Shown here piece by piece: positions 8,101-16,530 of a stretch of DNA of 64,000 nucleotides. A program made the translations under genes and the position numbers. How positions within the stretch are numbered: the stretch's first letter is position 1; every line of letters begins with the position of its first letter. This DNA comes from Dehalococcoidia bacterium. Its GTDB lineage: Bacteria; Chloroflexota; Dehalococcoidia; Lucifugimonadales; UBA3495. The notes under the pieces were generated by a model. It saw only the letters and a program-made list of their open reading frames with translations. It ran no database searches and was not told the origin of the DNA. The DNA is taken from positions 268,929 to 332,928 of the forward strand of contig DPHC01000002.1 of assembly GCA_003523055.1 (NCBI GenBank), in the 5' to 3' direction.

Positions 8101-9793
8101 CACACAGCGACGTTATTCAAAACTGACATTATTGCTGTTATTAATATTAATAACAGCAAACGGTTGCCAGCAGAATATTAACAACACCTCTGATCCAGTA
8201 TTGATCGCCGCTTCTTCAAAAGAACTGGAATCTGATAGCAGTAGCCCTATGTATTCTCAAAACAATATTGACAATGACATTGCTAAGACAGTAGATCATA
8301 GCCAGTCTTCTGCTAAAATTGTTAAGAAATCTTCTACTCCGGATCAAGCTAATCCTGCAGAATTAGAAGCAACGATTCAATTCATTGGTCAATTCGACTT
8401 GAAAAAGCTTGGAGAAAACACGAACTCTGAACTTTTTGCGTTTTCCGGTCATTCTGAAACATTTGATATAAACCAAGATGGCCACGATGACTTAATAATT
8501 CCCATCGCCGCTATGAATTCAGATAACAGGCATGTTCCTAATGAGTTTTCTAAGCCTATATTATTATTTTGGGATAATAATATAGAAGAGTACGTTATTG
8601 ATGAGGAGGTGCAAAAAGCTTTACCTTTTATGCATTTCCCAAGAAGAATCAGAAGCTCAATCAACCCCAAAACTGGCTTAACAGAAATTTTTATTGCTGA
8701 TACAGGTTTAGATTTAGCGAATTATGATTTCTCCAAAGGGATCGAAAATCTTCCTCCCAATTGTGGCGCCCAAAACCACCTGATCACCTATGATCCGTCA
8801 ACAGGCAAGATCGACGAGATTGCGATACCGATATTATGGGATTACCCTCATGGGATTGCAACAGGCGATCTAAATGAAGATCAAACCACCGACTATGTTT
8901 TACTAAACAGCCCCTACATCAAGTACCCAGAAAAATGTTTATTTGATGGCGCAGATTATACAAATGAAAGTTATGTACTTTATTCAAATAATAATGGAGG
9001 CTTTGATAAAACTAATCTTACATTGAACTACAAAGAATTTTCAAAACCTCCTACAATAGCATCTGGTGAAGTTTTTATTGATGAAAATAATAATAACTTT
9101 TTGGTCCTCGGCAGTGAAGGTAATAATTCAGATGCACATTTATACTTGTTTAAACAAGACTCAAAAGCTTCATTTACTGAAACAAGTAAAGTGAGGGCTC
9201 CAGGTATTTTGAGCGAAATAGGCAATCCAGTATATGGTGAGATTCTTGTTGCTGACGTAGATTCCGATGGCACTAAAGAAGTTATTGCTGCCAGTAATAC
9301 CATGGATGACAGCATCGCTATGTGGGTAGGAAGATACATCCAACTATTTGATATCAAAAATGAGAAATTGAAAGAAAGGCCCAATGATATAACTAAAACA
9401 GCCTCTAGTTTGATTATTAAAGGTTACGATTGGTGCCATCATTTATTTTTCAATGAACAAACATCTTGGAATAAATCTATTTTAACGTGCACTAATATGC
9501 AGCCCCAAAGAAAACAAAGAGGTTCCTTTTATACATGGGTAAACAACAAACTACAACTGACAAAAATCAAACTTAAGTCAGCAGAGGATATTGAGAATTT
9601 TAAATGGATGAAGTCATTTTATCCAGTGACTCTGGATCAGAAAATAATTTTTGTAGGTAGAACCTTATATGGCAAGAGAATTATAAACGGAACTGACGTT
9701 TACGACTCAATCAAACTCTACTTAATAAAGCCTACAATAACTGAAGTAAAAGCCCTAGTTACCGAGGAAAATGGAAACAGAAATGTGGATTGA
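8087..9793 (+). CDS. Lipoprotein with FG-GAP/VCBS-like repeats
   Basis: A 568-residue exported protein of unknown function. The N-terminus is basic, then a Leu/Ile-rich segment, then a Cys at residue 27 (ITANGC), which looks like a lipoprotein signal with an imperfect lipobox. The body contains Asp-rich Ca-binding-type loops spaced as in FG-GAP/VCBS beta-propeller repeats: DINQDGHDDLIIP, GDLNEDQTTDYVLL and ADVDSDGTKEVIAAS. It is probably a surface propeller for binding a partner or glycan. The gene starts inside the Mrp-like gene in another frame, implying translational coupling. It is followed by a second lipoprotein. Several other ATGs exist; this start best fits the signal peptide. Confidence 0.7.
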   Translation: MAGLNTQRRYSKLTLLLLLILITANGCQQNINNTSDPVLIAASSKELESDSSSPMYSQNNIDNDIAKTVDHSQSSAKIVKKSSTPDQANPAELEATIQFIGQFDLKKLGENTNSELFAFSGHSETFDINQDGHDDLIIPIAAMNSDNRHVPNEFSKPILLFWDNNIEEYVIDEEVQKALPFMHFPRRIRSSINPKTGLTEIFIADTGLDLANYDFSKGIENLPPNCGAQNHLITYDPSTGKIDEIAIPILWDYPHGIATGDLNEDQTTDYVLLNSPYIKYPEKCLFDGADYTNESYVLYSNNNGGFDKTNLTLNYKEFSKPPTIASGEVFIDENNNNFLVLGSEGNNSDAHLYLFKQDSKASFTETSKVRAPGILSEIGNPVYGEILVADVDSDGTKEVIAASNTMDDSIAMWVGRYIQLFDIKNEKLKERPNDITKTASSLIIKGYDWCHHLFFNEQTSWNKSILTCTNMQPQRKQRGSFYTWVNNKLQLTKIKLKSAEDIENFKWMKSFYPVTLDQKIIFVGRTLYGKRIINGTDVYDSIKLYLIKPTITEVKALVTEENGNRNVD

Positions 9794-9822
9794 TGAACAA
9801 TTTCTAGGTGGTTTTCATTAGC

Positions 9823-11079
9823 ATGAAATATGCAATAAAAACCTTTATGCTGTTCGCAGCAATAGTTATAATTACTCTGGGATGTAACTCTGAATATATT
9901 GATTCGGGGGAGCCTATAGTAGCTACAGAGATTTCCAAAGAATTCGTGGCTCCGGCGCAATCTCCTGATTTGTCGGACAAATCTCTAGAATTACTAAACA
10001 AAATCGAATTTTTAGAAAAGCAACTACGAGACAACCAAGACAAAGAGTCATTCACCTCTGTTAGTGCTGAGGCAAACCCTAGCCCTCAAAACTTAAACTC
10101 TGAAAGTGCTTACCACTTTGATTCACTTTCACAGATTGAGAAAGCAGAATTGATACAGTCTTTACCAGATCCTGATTTGAATACTCCCCCATCTGCTAAA
10201 ATAACAATCTTAAATTACTCTTCTTATTCTACGGACGATATAAACAGGTGGGTCGCCCTTGCTGAATCTAAAATGTCCACACGCAAATCTAATATATTAG
10301 CTTGGATATATCCAGTCGGAGAGCTCATACTACCCGAACAAGAAATACGTGGCGACCCTTTCATGAAGCATTCAGTGATATTGACGCCTGCGGAAATTGA
10401 CACTTTAATGCAATCTATAGAAACCTGGCTAAAAGCTGATGAATGCATGGGTAGCAGAAACAGAAAAGACCATCTTAAAGAAGAGCTTAATAGATATAGA
10501 ATGTGGTTTGAAGAAGGAGGTGATGCCTCCACTCAAGCAACGTTATGTGCAGAAACACGCATAGTCGCAATAGGAGTGTCCAAGCACATGCGTGAAAACG
10601 AACCATTATCAAATTTTCAAAATTTACTTATTCATGAATTTTACCACTCCTTCCAGCAGGATTTAGATAAGGAAGGTAAATGCCGCCAAAAAATGGAACA
10701 AGAAAATTCAAATTCGAGATGGTTTATTGAAGGAGCAGCACATTATTTTAGTGAAAAAGTAACTTCAGAAATAAACGGCAACTATAATCCATTAAATAAA
10801 ATACTAGAAAATGCATGGAATTTACACAAAAGAGAAGGAGAAACACGAATAGACGGTGGGGCCCTAGACAAGAGTGGTGCTGTAGGTCTTCAACTATTAA
10901 TCGAGAAAGAACTCCTTATTGAAAATGCAATCATGGATGGTTCTTTATTCCATAATTGTGCCAGAGAACTTATATATGACAAAGACAGCCCTGAATTACA
11001 ACACGTCAGAAATTCTTGGTATCTAATAAATAAGAATGATGAACAATTTTCCCTGATGCCAGAGGCGTATATCCCATAA
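9823..11079 (+). CDS. Lipoprotein with HEXXH metallopeptidase-like motif
   Basis: An exported protein of about 418 residues. ATG 9823 follows AGGTGG and gives a clean signal peptide: basic MKYAIK, a hydrophobic stretch and a lipobox-like TLGC. An upstream GTG at 9808 is in frame but less likely. The mature region starts with a Ser/Glu-rich linker and a short coiled coil (ELLNKIEFLEKQLRDNQ). HEFYH lies at residues 271-275 and WFIEGAAHYF places a Glu at 303, matching an HEXXH...E gluzincin-type zinc site. It may be a surface protease, but I do not recognise the family. It lies 29 bases after the propeller lipoprotein, so the two probably work together at the cell surface. Confidence 0.65.
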   Translation: MKYAIKTFMLFAAIVIITLGCNSEYIDSGEPIVATEISKEFVAPAQSPDLSDKSLELLNKIEFLEKQLRDNQDKESFTSVSAEANPSPQNLNSESAYHFDSLSQIEKAELIQSLPDPDLNTPPSAKITILNYSSYSTDDINRWVALAESKMSTRKSNILAWIYPVGELILPEQEIRGDPFMKHSVILTPAEIDTLMQSIETWLKADECMGSRNRKDHLKEELNRYRMWFEEGGDASTQATLCAETRIVAIGVSKHMRENEPLSNFQNLLIHEFYHSFQQDLDKEGKCRQKMEQENSNSRWFIEGAAHYFSEKVTSEINGNYNPLNKILENAWNLHKREGETRIDGGALDKSGAVGLQLLIEKELLIENAIMDGSLFHNCARELIYDKDSPELQHVRNSWYLINKNDEQFSLMPEAYIP

Positions 11080-12504
11080 TTATTCCAGAACCTTAGATAT
11101 TATCAATAAACGCTTGGTGGAACGATCAATTGCTCCCATCTGATTAATTCGGTTTCCTACGGCCCATACAAAACCACTTTCATCCACTATGATAGGCACA
11201 ATTTCTCTTGCCGCTTTGCTTACTTGTCTTTTTGAAAAATAATCAACTATACGAATCTCATGTGGAAACCCGTAAGGTTGAAATCTATCACTATCATTCA
11301 TAATTCTGATTAGCAATTTATTTGGAAGTTTATCAGCATCTAAGTTAACTCTATTATGATCTGAGAAATCAATAGGCTGCCCTGTATAATTTAATATTTC
11401 AAATTTGTATTTAGACTCTTGATAATAATGTTCAGAGGGATTGTTCAGCATACTGAGGTCAATCATAACTGGGGTGATCGCTACTGTTTGATTCATTCCA
11501 TCTGATACAGACATTTCTAAAAAACCTAGATTACAGAACACTTTAATACCATTTGGCCAATCTGCTATCTGATATTTTTTGAAATATTTCCCTTCAGTCA
11601 CTAGTTGGTTAACAACCAAATCTACATGATTTTCTTGCAGTTTAGTAGTATTTCCAACAATGTGTTCATAAGCTTTTCTTAATAATAATCTCCGAATATT
11701 AAGTGGCGCTAAAAGATACTGTTCTATGTTGAATTTAACGTGTGACCCAGAAGTTTCAGCAGCTGTAACAGTACCCCAAAACCCTTCTAATGCATCATCA
11801 ATAAACTTCAAATTCTCTGATACCACTTTAGAAAGTCTAACTAAAGATTCTTTAACTTTAGGGTTATAATTCGATTCCAAGTCGGGGAAGAGAGAGTGCC
11901 TAAGTCTATTTCTTGTAAATCTATGAGAATAATTTCCGGTATCTCTTCTAAAGTCTATCCCTGATTCCAGGCAATAATATTCAGTCTCTGCCTTAGATAT
12001 TTCTAGCATTGGACGAATTACGATTAAGTCAGACTCACCATATGGAAACGGCCATTTCCCGCATAATTCCATACCTATCAATCCTTGCAACCCAGTGCCT
12101 CTCAAAATATGTCCCATTATAGTTTCCGCCAAGTCATCCAAAGTGTGGCCCAATATAACAGCCGAAGCATCATGTTCTTTGGCTACGTCTCTCAAAAATG
12201 AATACCTCATCTCTCTGGCGGCTTGCTCAAAAGATGAAATTTTTTTTTCGTTTTGGTACGTTAGTGGATCTGCCTTTCCGATCACACAAGTGATCCCTAA
12301 TTGCTTACCTATATTTTCCACAAATTTCGCATCATCTTCTGCTTCTTGTCCTCTGAAATCATGATTTAAATGGGCAATAACCAACTTCTCAGCATCCACA
12401 GATGGACTAGAATAAAGTATATTTAGAAGTGCCGTAGAATCTGGTCCACCTGATGTCGCTATTACCAGAGGGTGTTCAGAATTTAGATATCCTGTACTCA
12501 GCAA
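11080..12504 (-). CDS. tilS: tRNA(Ile)-lysidine synthase
   Basis: Modifies C34 of the minor tRNA-Ile(CAU) to lysidine so that it reads AUA, using ATP and lysine. The PP-loop SGGPDS lies near the N-terminus. It is followed by AHLNHDFRG, the VILGHTLDDLAETI helix and the RNRLRHSLFPDLE motif. The C-terminal TilS domain is present (FQPYGFPHEIRIVDYF, VWAVGNRIN). About 474 residues, normal. The start is unclear: 12504 is a TTG with no ribosome site. The frame stays open upstream to 12558. The best Shine-Dalgarno (AGGGGAG, overlapping the end of the phosphatase gene) precedes an ATC codon at 12546-12544. Confidence 0.9.
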   Translation of the reverse strand: MLSTGYLNSEHPLVIATSGGPDSTALLNILYSSPSVDAEKLVIAHLNHDFRGQEAEDDAKFVENIGKQLGITCVIGKADPLTYQNEKKISSFEQAAREMRYSFLRDVAKEHDASAVILGHTLDDLAETIMGHILRGTGLQGLIGMELCGKWPFPYGESDLIVIRPMLEISKAETEYYCLESGIDFRRDTGNYSHRFTRNRLRHSLFPDLESNYNPKVKESLVRLSKVVSENLKFIDDALEGFWGTVTAAETSGSHVKFNIEQYLLAPLNIRRLLLRKAYEHIVGNTTKLQENHVDLVVNQLVTEGKYFKKYQIADWPNGIKVFCNLGFLEMSVSDGMNQTVAITPVMIDLSMLNNPSEHYYQESKYKFEILNYTGQPIDFSDHNRVNLDADKLPNKLLIRIMNDSDRFQPYGFPHEIRIVDYFSKRQVSKAAREIVPIIVDESGFVWAVGNRINQMGAIDRSTKRLLIISKVLE

Positions 12505-12550
12505 ACTGGCTACAGTTAATGACTGTATTTGAGACGGTGATTTGATGCTA

Positions 12551-13165
12551 TTACTCCCCTAATCCGTCCAAGTGAGATACATTGTTCAATAATCCAATAC
12601 TTCTGTTTTCCCCATCTATATCTATCCGGCTTATTGAGCCTAAATCTATATTGATTTTGTGTAAAGAGTCCATAGTTAGTCCAAGGATTTCACAAACCAA
12701 AGACTTTATAACAAAATTATGTGTAACTATTACCATTACTTCACACTCTTCTAATTGTTCTAATTCATAAAAGCAACGTGTGGTTCTGTCATGCAAATCA
12801 GAGAACGATTCACCATTAGGCATTATAATAGTAGAAGGAGTCTCTCTCCAGTCATCAATTATATGGGGCCAATTATTACGTAGTTCTACTCCAGTTTTAC
12901 CTTCTAAATCACCTAGATCTAATTCTTTCATTTCATTCAATAGTTCAATTTTAGCTTCTGTTCGTTGAGATGCTATTTCTGCAATGTATTTTGTTCGAGC
13001 TAAAGGGCTTGAATATAATTTGCATGGATTTATTTGGGAAATAGCTATTCCTGCTTGCAATGATTGCTCTTTCCCTAACGCTGTAAGATCTACATCAGAT
13101 TGTCCTTGAAACAAGTGGTCTCTATTCCATATGGTTTGCCCATGTCTTACTAGATATATTTTCAC
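12551..13165 (-). CDS. Histidine phosphatase family protein (phosphoglycerate mutase-like)
   Basis: A 204-residue acid-phosphatase/PGM-fold enzyme. The catalytic RHGQT is at residues 7-11 and the second catalytic His lies in VIVTHNF. The SSPLARTKYIAEIAS and ELDLGDLEG segments are typical of CobC/GpmB-like phosphatases. The substrate cannot be told from sequence. The GTG start overlaps the stop of the upstream CorC/HlyC-like gene (GTGA), so the two are translationally coupled. tilS follows closely downstream. No cobalamin genes are nearby, so an alpha-ribazole phosphatase role is not supported. Confidence 0.82.
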   Translation of the reverse strand: MKIYLVRHGQTIWNRDHLFQGQSDVDLTALGKEQSLQAGIAISQINPCKLYSSPLARTKYIAEIASQRTEAKIELLNEMKELDLGDLEGKTGVELRNNWPHIIDDWRETPSTIIMPNGESFSDLHDRTTRCFYELEQLEECEVMVIVTHNFVIKSLVCEILGLTMDSLHKINIDLGSISRIDIDGENRSIGLLNNVSHLDGLGE

Positions 13166-14427
13166 TCGATAACTCTTAAATCTTCGATTTCTATCTTATC
13201 CAGCTTAACTCCAATTAAAGAGTTCACAGTTAATCTGATGTCGTTGATTTCTACAAATTCAGCTACTTTAGGGATTCGTCCTAATTCTTTTAATATCAAG
13301 CCTGCAACAGTTTGATATTCTCCTTCCGGCAAGTGGGTGCCTAATTCTTCATTAGTATCAACAATAGTCTTATTACCGTCTATTAAATATCTATCTTTAC
13401 TTAAGGAAACAAAATCTTTACCCGAATCTCCTTCTTCTTCTTTAGTTTCACCTACAATAACTTCTATCAATTCTTTCAAACTGGCTATTCCGGATATACC
13501 TCCGAATTCATCTACTGTTAAAACTATTGAGTACCCATGGTGCTTCATTTCGCTAAATGTGGTCCCAATTGTTTTCGTTTCTGGGACAAAAAAAGCTTCC
13601 CGCAAGTTTTCTGTAATATCTTGTTCCAATAGCAATTTCTTAGTGCTCTCTTGATAAAGTATATCTTTTACCGTAAGTATCCCGATCACATTTTCTATAG
13701 TCCCTTCATACACCGGGAATCTTGAATGATTGTGTGCATTATATACGGCCAAAAAATCCTTGTACGAGGTCCCTTTAGCTATCCAAATTATTCCAGTTCT
13801 AGGAGTCATTACATCTGAAATATGACTATCTCCGAATCTAAATATGTTTTCTAATAAATCAGCTTCTGAGGCATCTACCGATCCTTCTTGTTCGCCAATC
13901 CCAATCATCATACGTAACTCGCCTTCAGAAACAGAAATTCCTTGAGTGTCATCAATTTTGAATATATGTTTGATCATTCTTGGAACTAATGTGAACAAGA
14001 AAATCAAGAATGTTTCCAAAAACATAACTGTTGCTATGGGTCGGGCTATAAATAAAGACCATTTTTCAGAGAATATAACACCAAACGTTTTTGGCGTTAT
14101 TTCTCCAAAAATGACGACTAAAATTGTCATGATAGCAGGGGCTATGAGGACAGATAAACTATTGCCGCCTAATGTTTTAATTGCTAAAGCAGTGCCGGCT
14201 GAAGAAGCAAATATGATGAAAGCATTCTCTGTAAGCAAAATAGTAGAGAAAAATTTCTCATGCTTTGACATAACTTTATTAAGAATTTTAGCAGACTTAT
14301 TACCTTGTTCCTCTAAGTATCTGGTTCGAAATTTATTCACTGACATCATAGCTGCTTCCGCACTAGTAAATATTGCTACCATACCGATACTTAGAAGTAT
14401 GAGAACTATTTGAAGTCCCATATTCAT
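13162..14427 (-). CDS. CorC/HlyC-type membrane protein (DUF21-CBS-CorC_HlyC)
   Basis: A membrane protein of about 421 residues in the CNNM/CorC group, linked to Mg/Co efflux or divalent-cation homeostasis. The N-terminal DUF21 domain has three to four hydrophobic helices. Two CBS modules follow (RTGIIWIAKGTSYKDFL and KTIGTTFSEMKHHGYSIV). The C-terminal transporter-associated domain contains YLIDGNKTIVDTNEELG and TVAGLILKELGRIP. I prefer ATG 14427, which has GAGGT at good spacing, over an ATG at 14496 with no ribosome site. It is first in a minus-strand run with the histidine phosphatase and tilS. Confidence 0.85.
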   Translation of the reverse strand: MNMGLQIVLILLSIGMVAIFTSAEAAMMSVNKFRTRYLEEQGNKSAKILNKVMSKHEKFFSTILLTENAFIIFASSAGTALAIKTLGGNSLSVLIAPAIMTILVVIFGEITPKTFGVIFSEKWSLFIARPIATVMFLETFLIFLFTLVPRMIKHIFKIDDTQGISVSEGELRMMIGIGEQEGSVDASEADLLENIFRFGDSHISDVMTPRTGIIWIAKGTSYKDFLAVYNAHNHSRFPVYEGTIENVIGILTVKDILYQESTKKLLLEQDITENLREAFFVPETKTIGTTFSEMKHHGYSIVLTVDEFGGISGIASLKELIEVIVGETKEEEGDSGKDFVSLSKDRYLIDGNKTIVDTNEELGTHLPEGEYQTVAGLILKELGRIPKVAEFVEINDIRLTVNSLIGVKLDKIEIEDLRVIE

Positions 14428-14587
14428 TGAACCTACCTCTACCGAGGTACCAGAAGCATTCAACACCACAAATAACACTGAAAAATCACCTTTCATTAAT
14501 AATTACAACAAATATACCATATATACATTTTACTCATACATAAGTTAGAATTTAATTAACCATTAAATTCATAAAAGGCTAACAACA

Positions 14588-15631
14588 GTGAGTACAACCA
14601 TATTAGGTATTGAAACCTCCTGTGACGACACAGCGGTATCAATCGTTCAAGACGGGAACTTAATAAAATCAAATATTATCGCTTCACAATCCGACTTACA
14701 TGCACAGCATGGTGGAATAGTGCCAGAATTGGCATCGAGACAACACATCAGAGACATAATGCCTGTAATAGAAATAGCTCTTAAAGAATCCGATTTGGGA
14801 CTCGATGAATTAGATATCATTGCATCAACATATGGACCCGGATTAGCTGGTTCTTTAATTACTGGGCTAAACGTAGGTAAAACACTTGCGATGTCACTTG
14901 GAAAACCATTCTATGGAGTCAATCACTTAGAAGGACATGTATATGCTGCTTGGTTAGACAAAGAAATCGGCCCCGACCAAGAACTAGGATTCCCAATATT
15001 GTCTCTCATAGCTTCAGGAGGACACACAGACCTAGTTTTGATGACCAAACACGGTGAATACTTATTGATAGGCAACACTTTAGATGACGCTGCTGGAGAA
15101 TGCTTTGATAAAGCTGCAAGGATTTTGGGGCTGGGATTTCCTGGAGGTCCGGAAATCCAGAAAATATCAGGAGATCATATAAGTGAATTAATTCTACCGA
15201 GAGCATGGCTACGAGATACATTTAATTTTAGTTTCAGTGGTTTAAAAACTGCTGTCCTAAAAATGGCTATAGACAAACTTGTATACCCTTTCGACCAGGA
15301 TTCTCTGACAGAATTAGAACGAGGCATCCTTGTGAAAGAAATAGCATCTGCATTCCAAGAATCCGTAGTAGATATTTTGTCACAAAAAGTTCGAGATGCC
15401 GCGAAGGCATATTCTGCGAAAGGGATTATATTAGGAGGAGGAGTGGCTGCTAATCTACCTCTTCGCCAGAGAGTTACCGATATAGCTACAGTGCCTGTAT
15501 ACATTCCTGAACCAAAACTATGCACAGACAATGGCGCTATGATAGCAGCTTGTGCTTACTTCCAGCAACAACGAGAGGAACCTTGGAGTTTAACTACCGA
15601 CATATTCCCAGGTTTAAAAATACATAAATAA
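14588..15631 (+). CDS. tsaD: tRNA N6-adenosine threonylcarbamoyltransferase
   Basis: Transfers threonylcarbamoyl from TC-AMP to A37 of ANN-decoding tRNAs, in a complex with TsaB/TsaE. The 347-residue ASKHA-fold protein begins ILGIETSCDDTAVS, has the metal-binding NHLEGHVYAAW, and ILSLIASGGHTDLVL, FPGGPEIQKIS and LGGGVAANLPLRQR. These are all diagnostic. The start is GTG with AAAGG about 8 bases upstream. It is divergent from the CorC-like gene. No tsaB or tsaE is adjacent. Length is normal. Confidence 0.97.
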   Translation: MSTTILGIETSCDDTAVSIVQDGNLIKSNIIASQSDLHAQHGGIVPELASRQHIRDIMPVIEIALKESDLGLDELDIIASTYGPGLAGSLITGLNVGKTLAMSLGKPFYGVNHLEGHVYAAWLDKEIGPDQELGFPILSLIASGGHTDLVLMTKHGEYLLIGNTLDDAAGECFDKAARILGLGFPGGPEIQKISGDHISELILPRAWLRDTFNFSFSGLKTAVLKMAIDKLVYPFDQDSLTELERGILVKEIASAFQESVVDILSQKVRDAAKAYSAKGIILGGGVAANLPLRQRVTDIATVPVYIPEPKLCTDNGAMIAACAYFQQQREEPWSLTTDIFPGLKIHK

Positions 15632-15642
15632 GATAGATAAAA

Positions 15643-16170
15643 TTAACTCAACAGGTTAACAACTTTATGTAAATCGTGATAATGCTTACTCCGACAAACA
15701 AAAGTATAAACTACAGCGCCCGCATTGATTTTTAAAAGTACCTGATCTTTTTTTAAAAAATTAGAAAACACCAAACCTAAAGACACTGACAATCCAATAA
15801 GTAATAGCAAAGGACCCAGTTCCATATTTATACCAGGCAGATAAGTAGTGCTAGCAGTTTCTGTCACCCACAACGAAGCTCCTATATAAACGATCAAGGT
15901 CATTACTAGCACAGCTAATAAACTTACTAGAGGAAACGCTTTTATCATTTTATTAATTGTTATTGCAGATATATGTTTTTTTAGCACAATATCTGTCTTT
16001 TCCACGTTGCTACTGAATAATAATAACCGTTCTGTAGTAACAGCAATTAAAGCATTCTTACTTGTCGGTTCATTACAAATGCCTTTCTCAGCGTCACACA
16101 TCAAAATAATTTCTTCAGAATTTGCTACCTGAATATTTTTTATTTTTGTTAGATATGACATTCCAGTCAT
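15643..16170 (-). CDS. Hypothetical two-TM membrane protein
   Basis: A 175-residue protein I do not recognise. Residues ~1-65 form a soluble region with ALIAVTTERLLLFS, reminiscent of a bacterial PH-like domain strand. Two hydrophobic helices follow near residues 75-97 and 115-138, separated by a short loop. The C-terminal ~35 residues (VLLKINAGAVVYTFVCRSKHYHDL) are soluble and could close the PH-like fold. It is convergent with tsaD (11-base gap) and divergent from the ilvB leader. No function is assigned. Confidence 0.6.
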   Translation of the reverse strand: MTGMSYLTKIKNIQVANSEEIILMCDAEKGICNEPTSKNALIAVTTERLLLFSSNVEKTDIVLKKHISAITINKMIKAFPLVSLLAVLVMTLIVYIGASLWVTETASTTYLPGINMELGPLLLLIGLSVSLGLVFSNFLKKDQVLLKINAGAVVYTFVCRSKHYHDLHKVVNLLS

Positions 16171-16206
16171 TTTACCATTTGTCTAATATAAGTCCATATA
16201 TAAACA

Positions 16207-16236
16207 TTGACACACATTTACGCAACATGTTATCGT
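16207..16236 (+). promoter_or_regulatory. Promoter of the T-box/ilvB transcript
   Basis: Perfect TTGACA at 16207-16212. Eighteen bases later TATCGT (16231-16236) serves as a plausible -10, placing the transcript start just before the T-box stem I. This is the only good -35 in the gap between the divergent hypothetical gene and ilvB. Confidence 0.55.
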
Positions 16237-16242
16237 TTATCT

Positions 16243-16502
16243 AAACGCGTCGAAAGAGACGAGTAGCAAGCGATATGAGTTAAGCGAGTCTGGTATGGTG
16301 TAAGCAGACACTACAATCCTTGCGAATATCACTCTGGAGCGGCCTGCTGAAATCACAAAAGTAAGCTAGGACGGGAATCGTAATCCGTAAAATATTACGC
16401 GGCATGATAGTGTCGTTATGAAGAGGCTTTGCATAAATGCAAAGCAATTAGGGTGGTACCGCGGGAAAATCCCGTCCCTTGTATTAGGGGCGGGATTTTT
16501 TA
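16243..16502 (+). promoter_or_regulatory. T-box leader (Ile specifier) controlling ilvB
   Basis: A tRNA-sensing leader. The T-box motif AGGGTGGTACCGCGG is at 16450-16464. The antiterminator is visible: AGGG (16450-16453), a seven-base TGGTACC bulge, CGGGA (16462-16466), AAA, TCCCG (16470-16474) and CCCT (16476-16479). The competing terminator is listed separately. The UGGU in the bulge would pair with an uncharged tRNA ending ACCA. Stem I contains an AGTA near 16260. On its 3' side GAATATCAC offers ATC (16328-16330), an isoleucine specifier. Uncharged tRNA-Ile would thus switch ilvB on. The specifier assignment is by eye. Confidence 0.9.
16467..16501 (+). terminator. T-box-controlled intrinsic terminator
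   Basis: AAATCCCGTCCCT (16467-16479) pairs with AGGGGCGGGATTT (16486-16498), with one T-G wobble, and runs into a T-tract to 16501. Its left arm is shared with the antiterminator, so the two are mutually exclusive. Confidence 0.92.
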
Positions 16503-16530
16503 ATTCAAATTTGCCTCTCTGGAGATAGAA

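Noticed and set aside
13946..14413. 155-codon plus-strand ORF
   Set aside because: Antisense shadow of the membrane domain of the CorC/HlyC-like gene.
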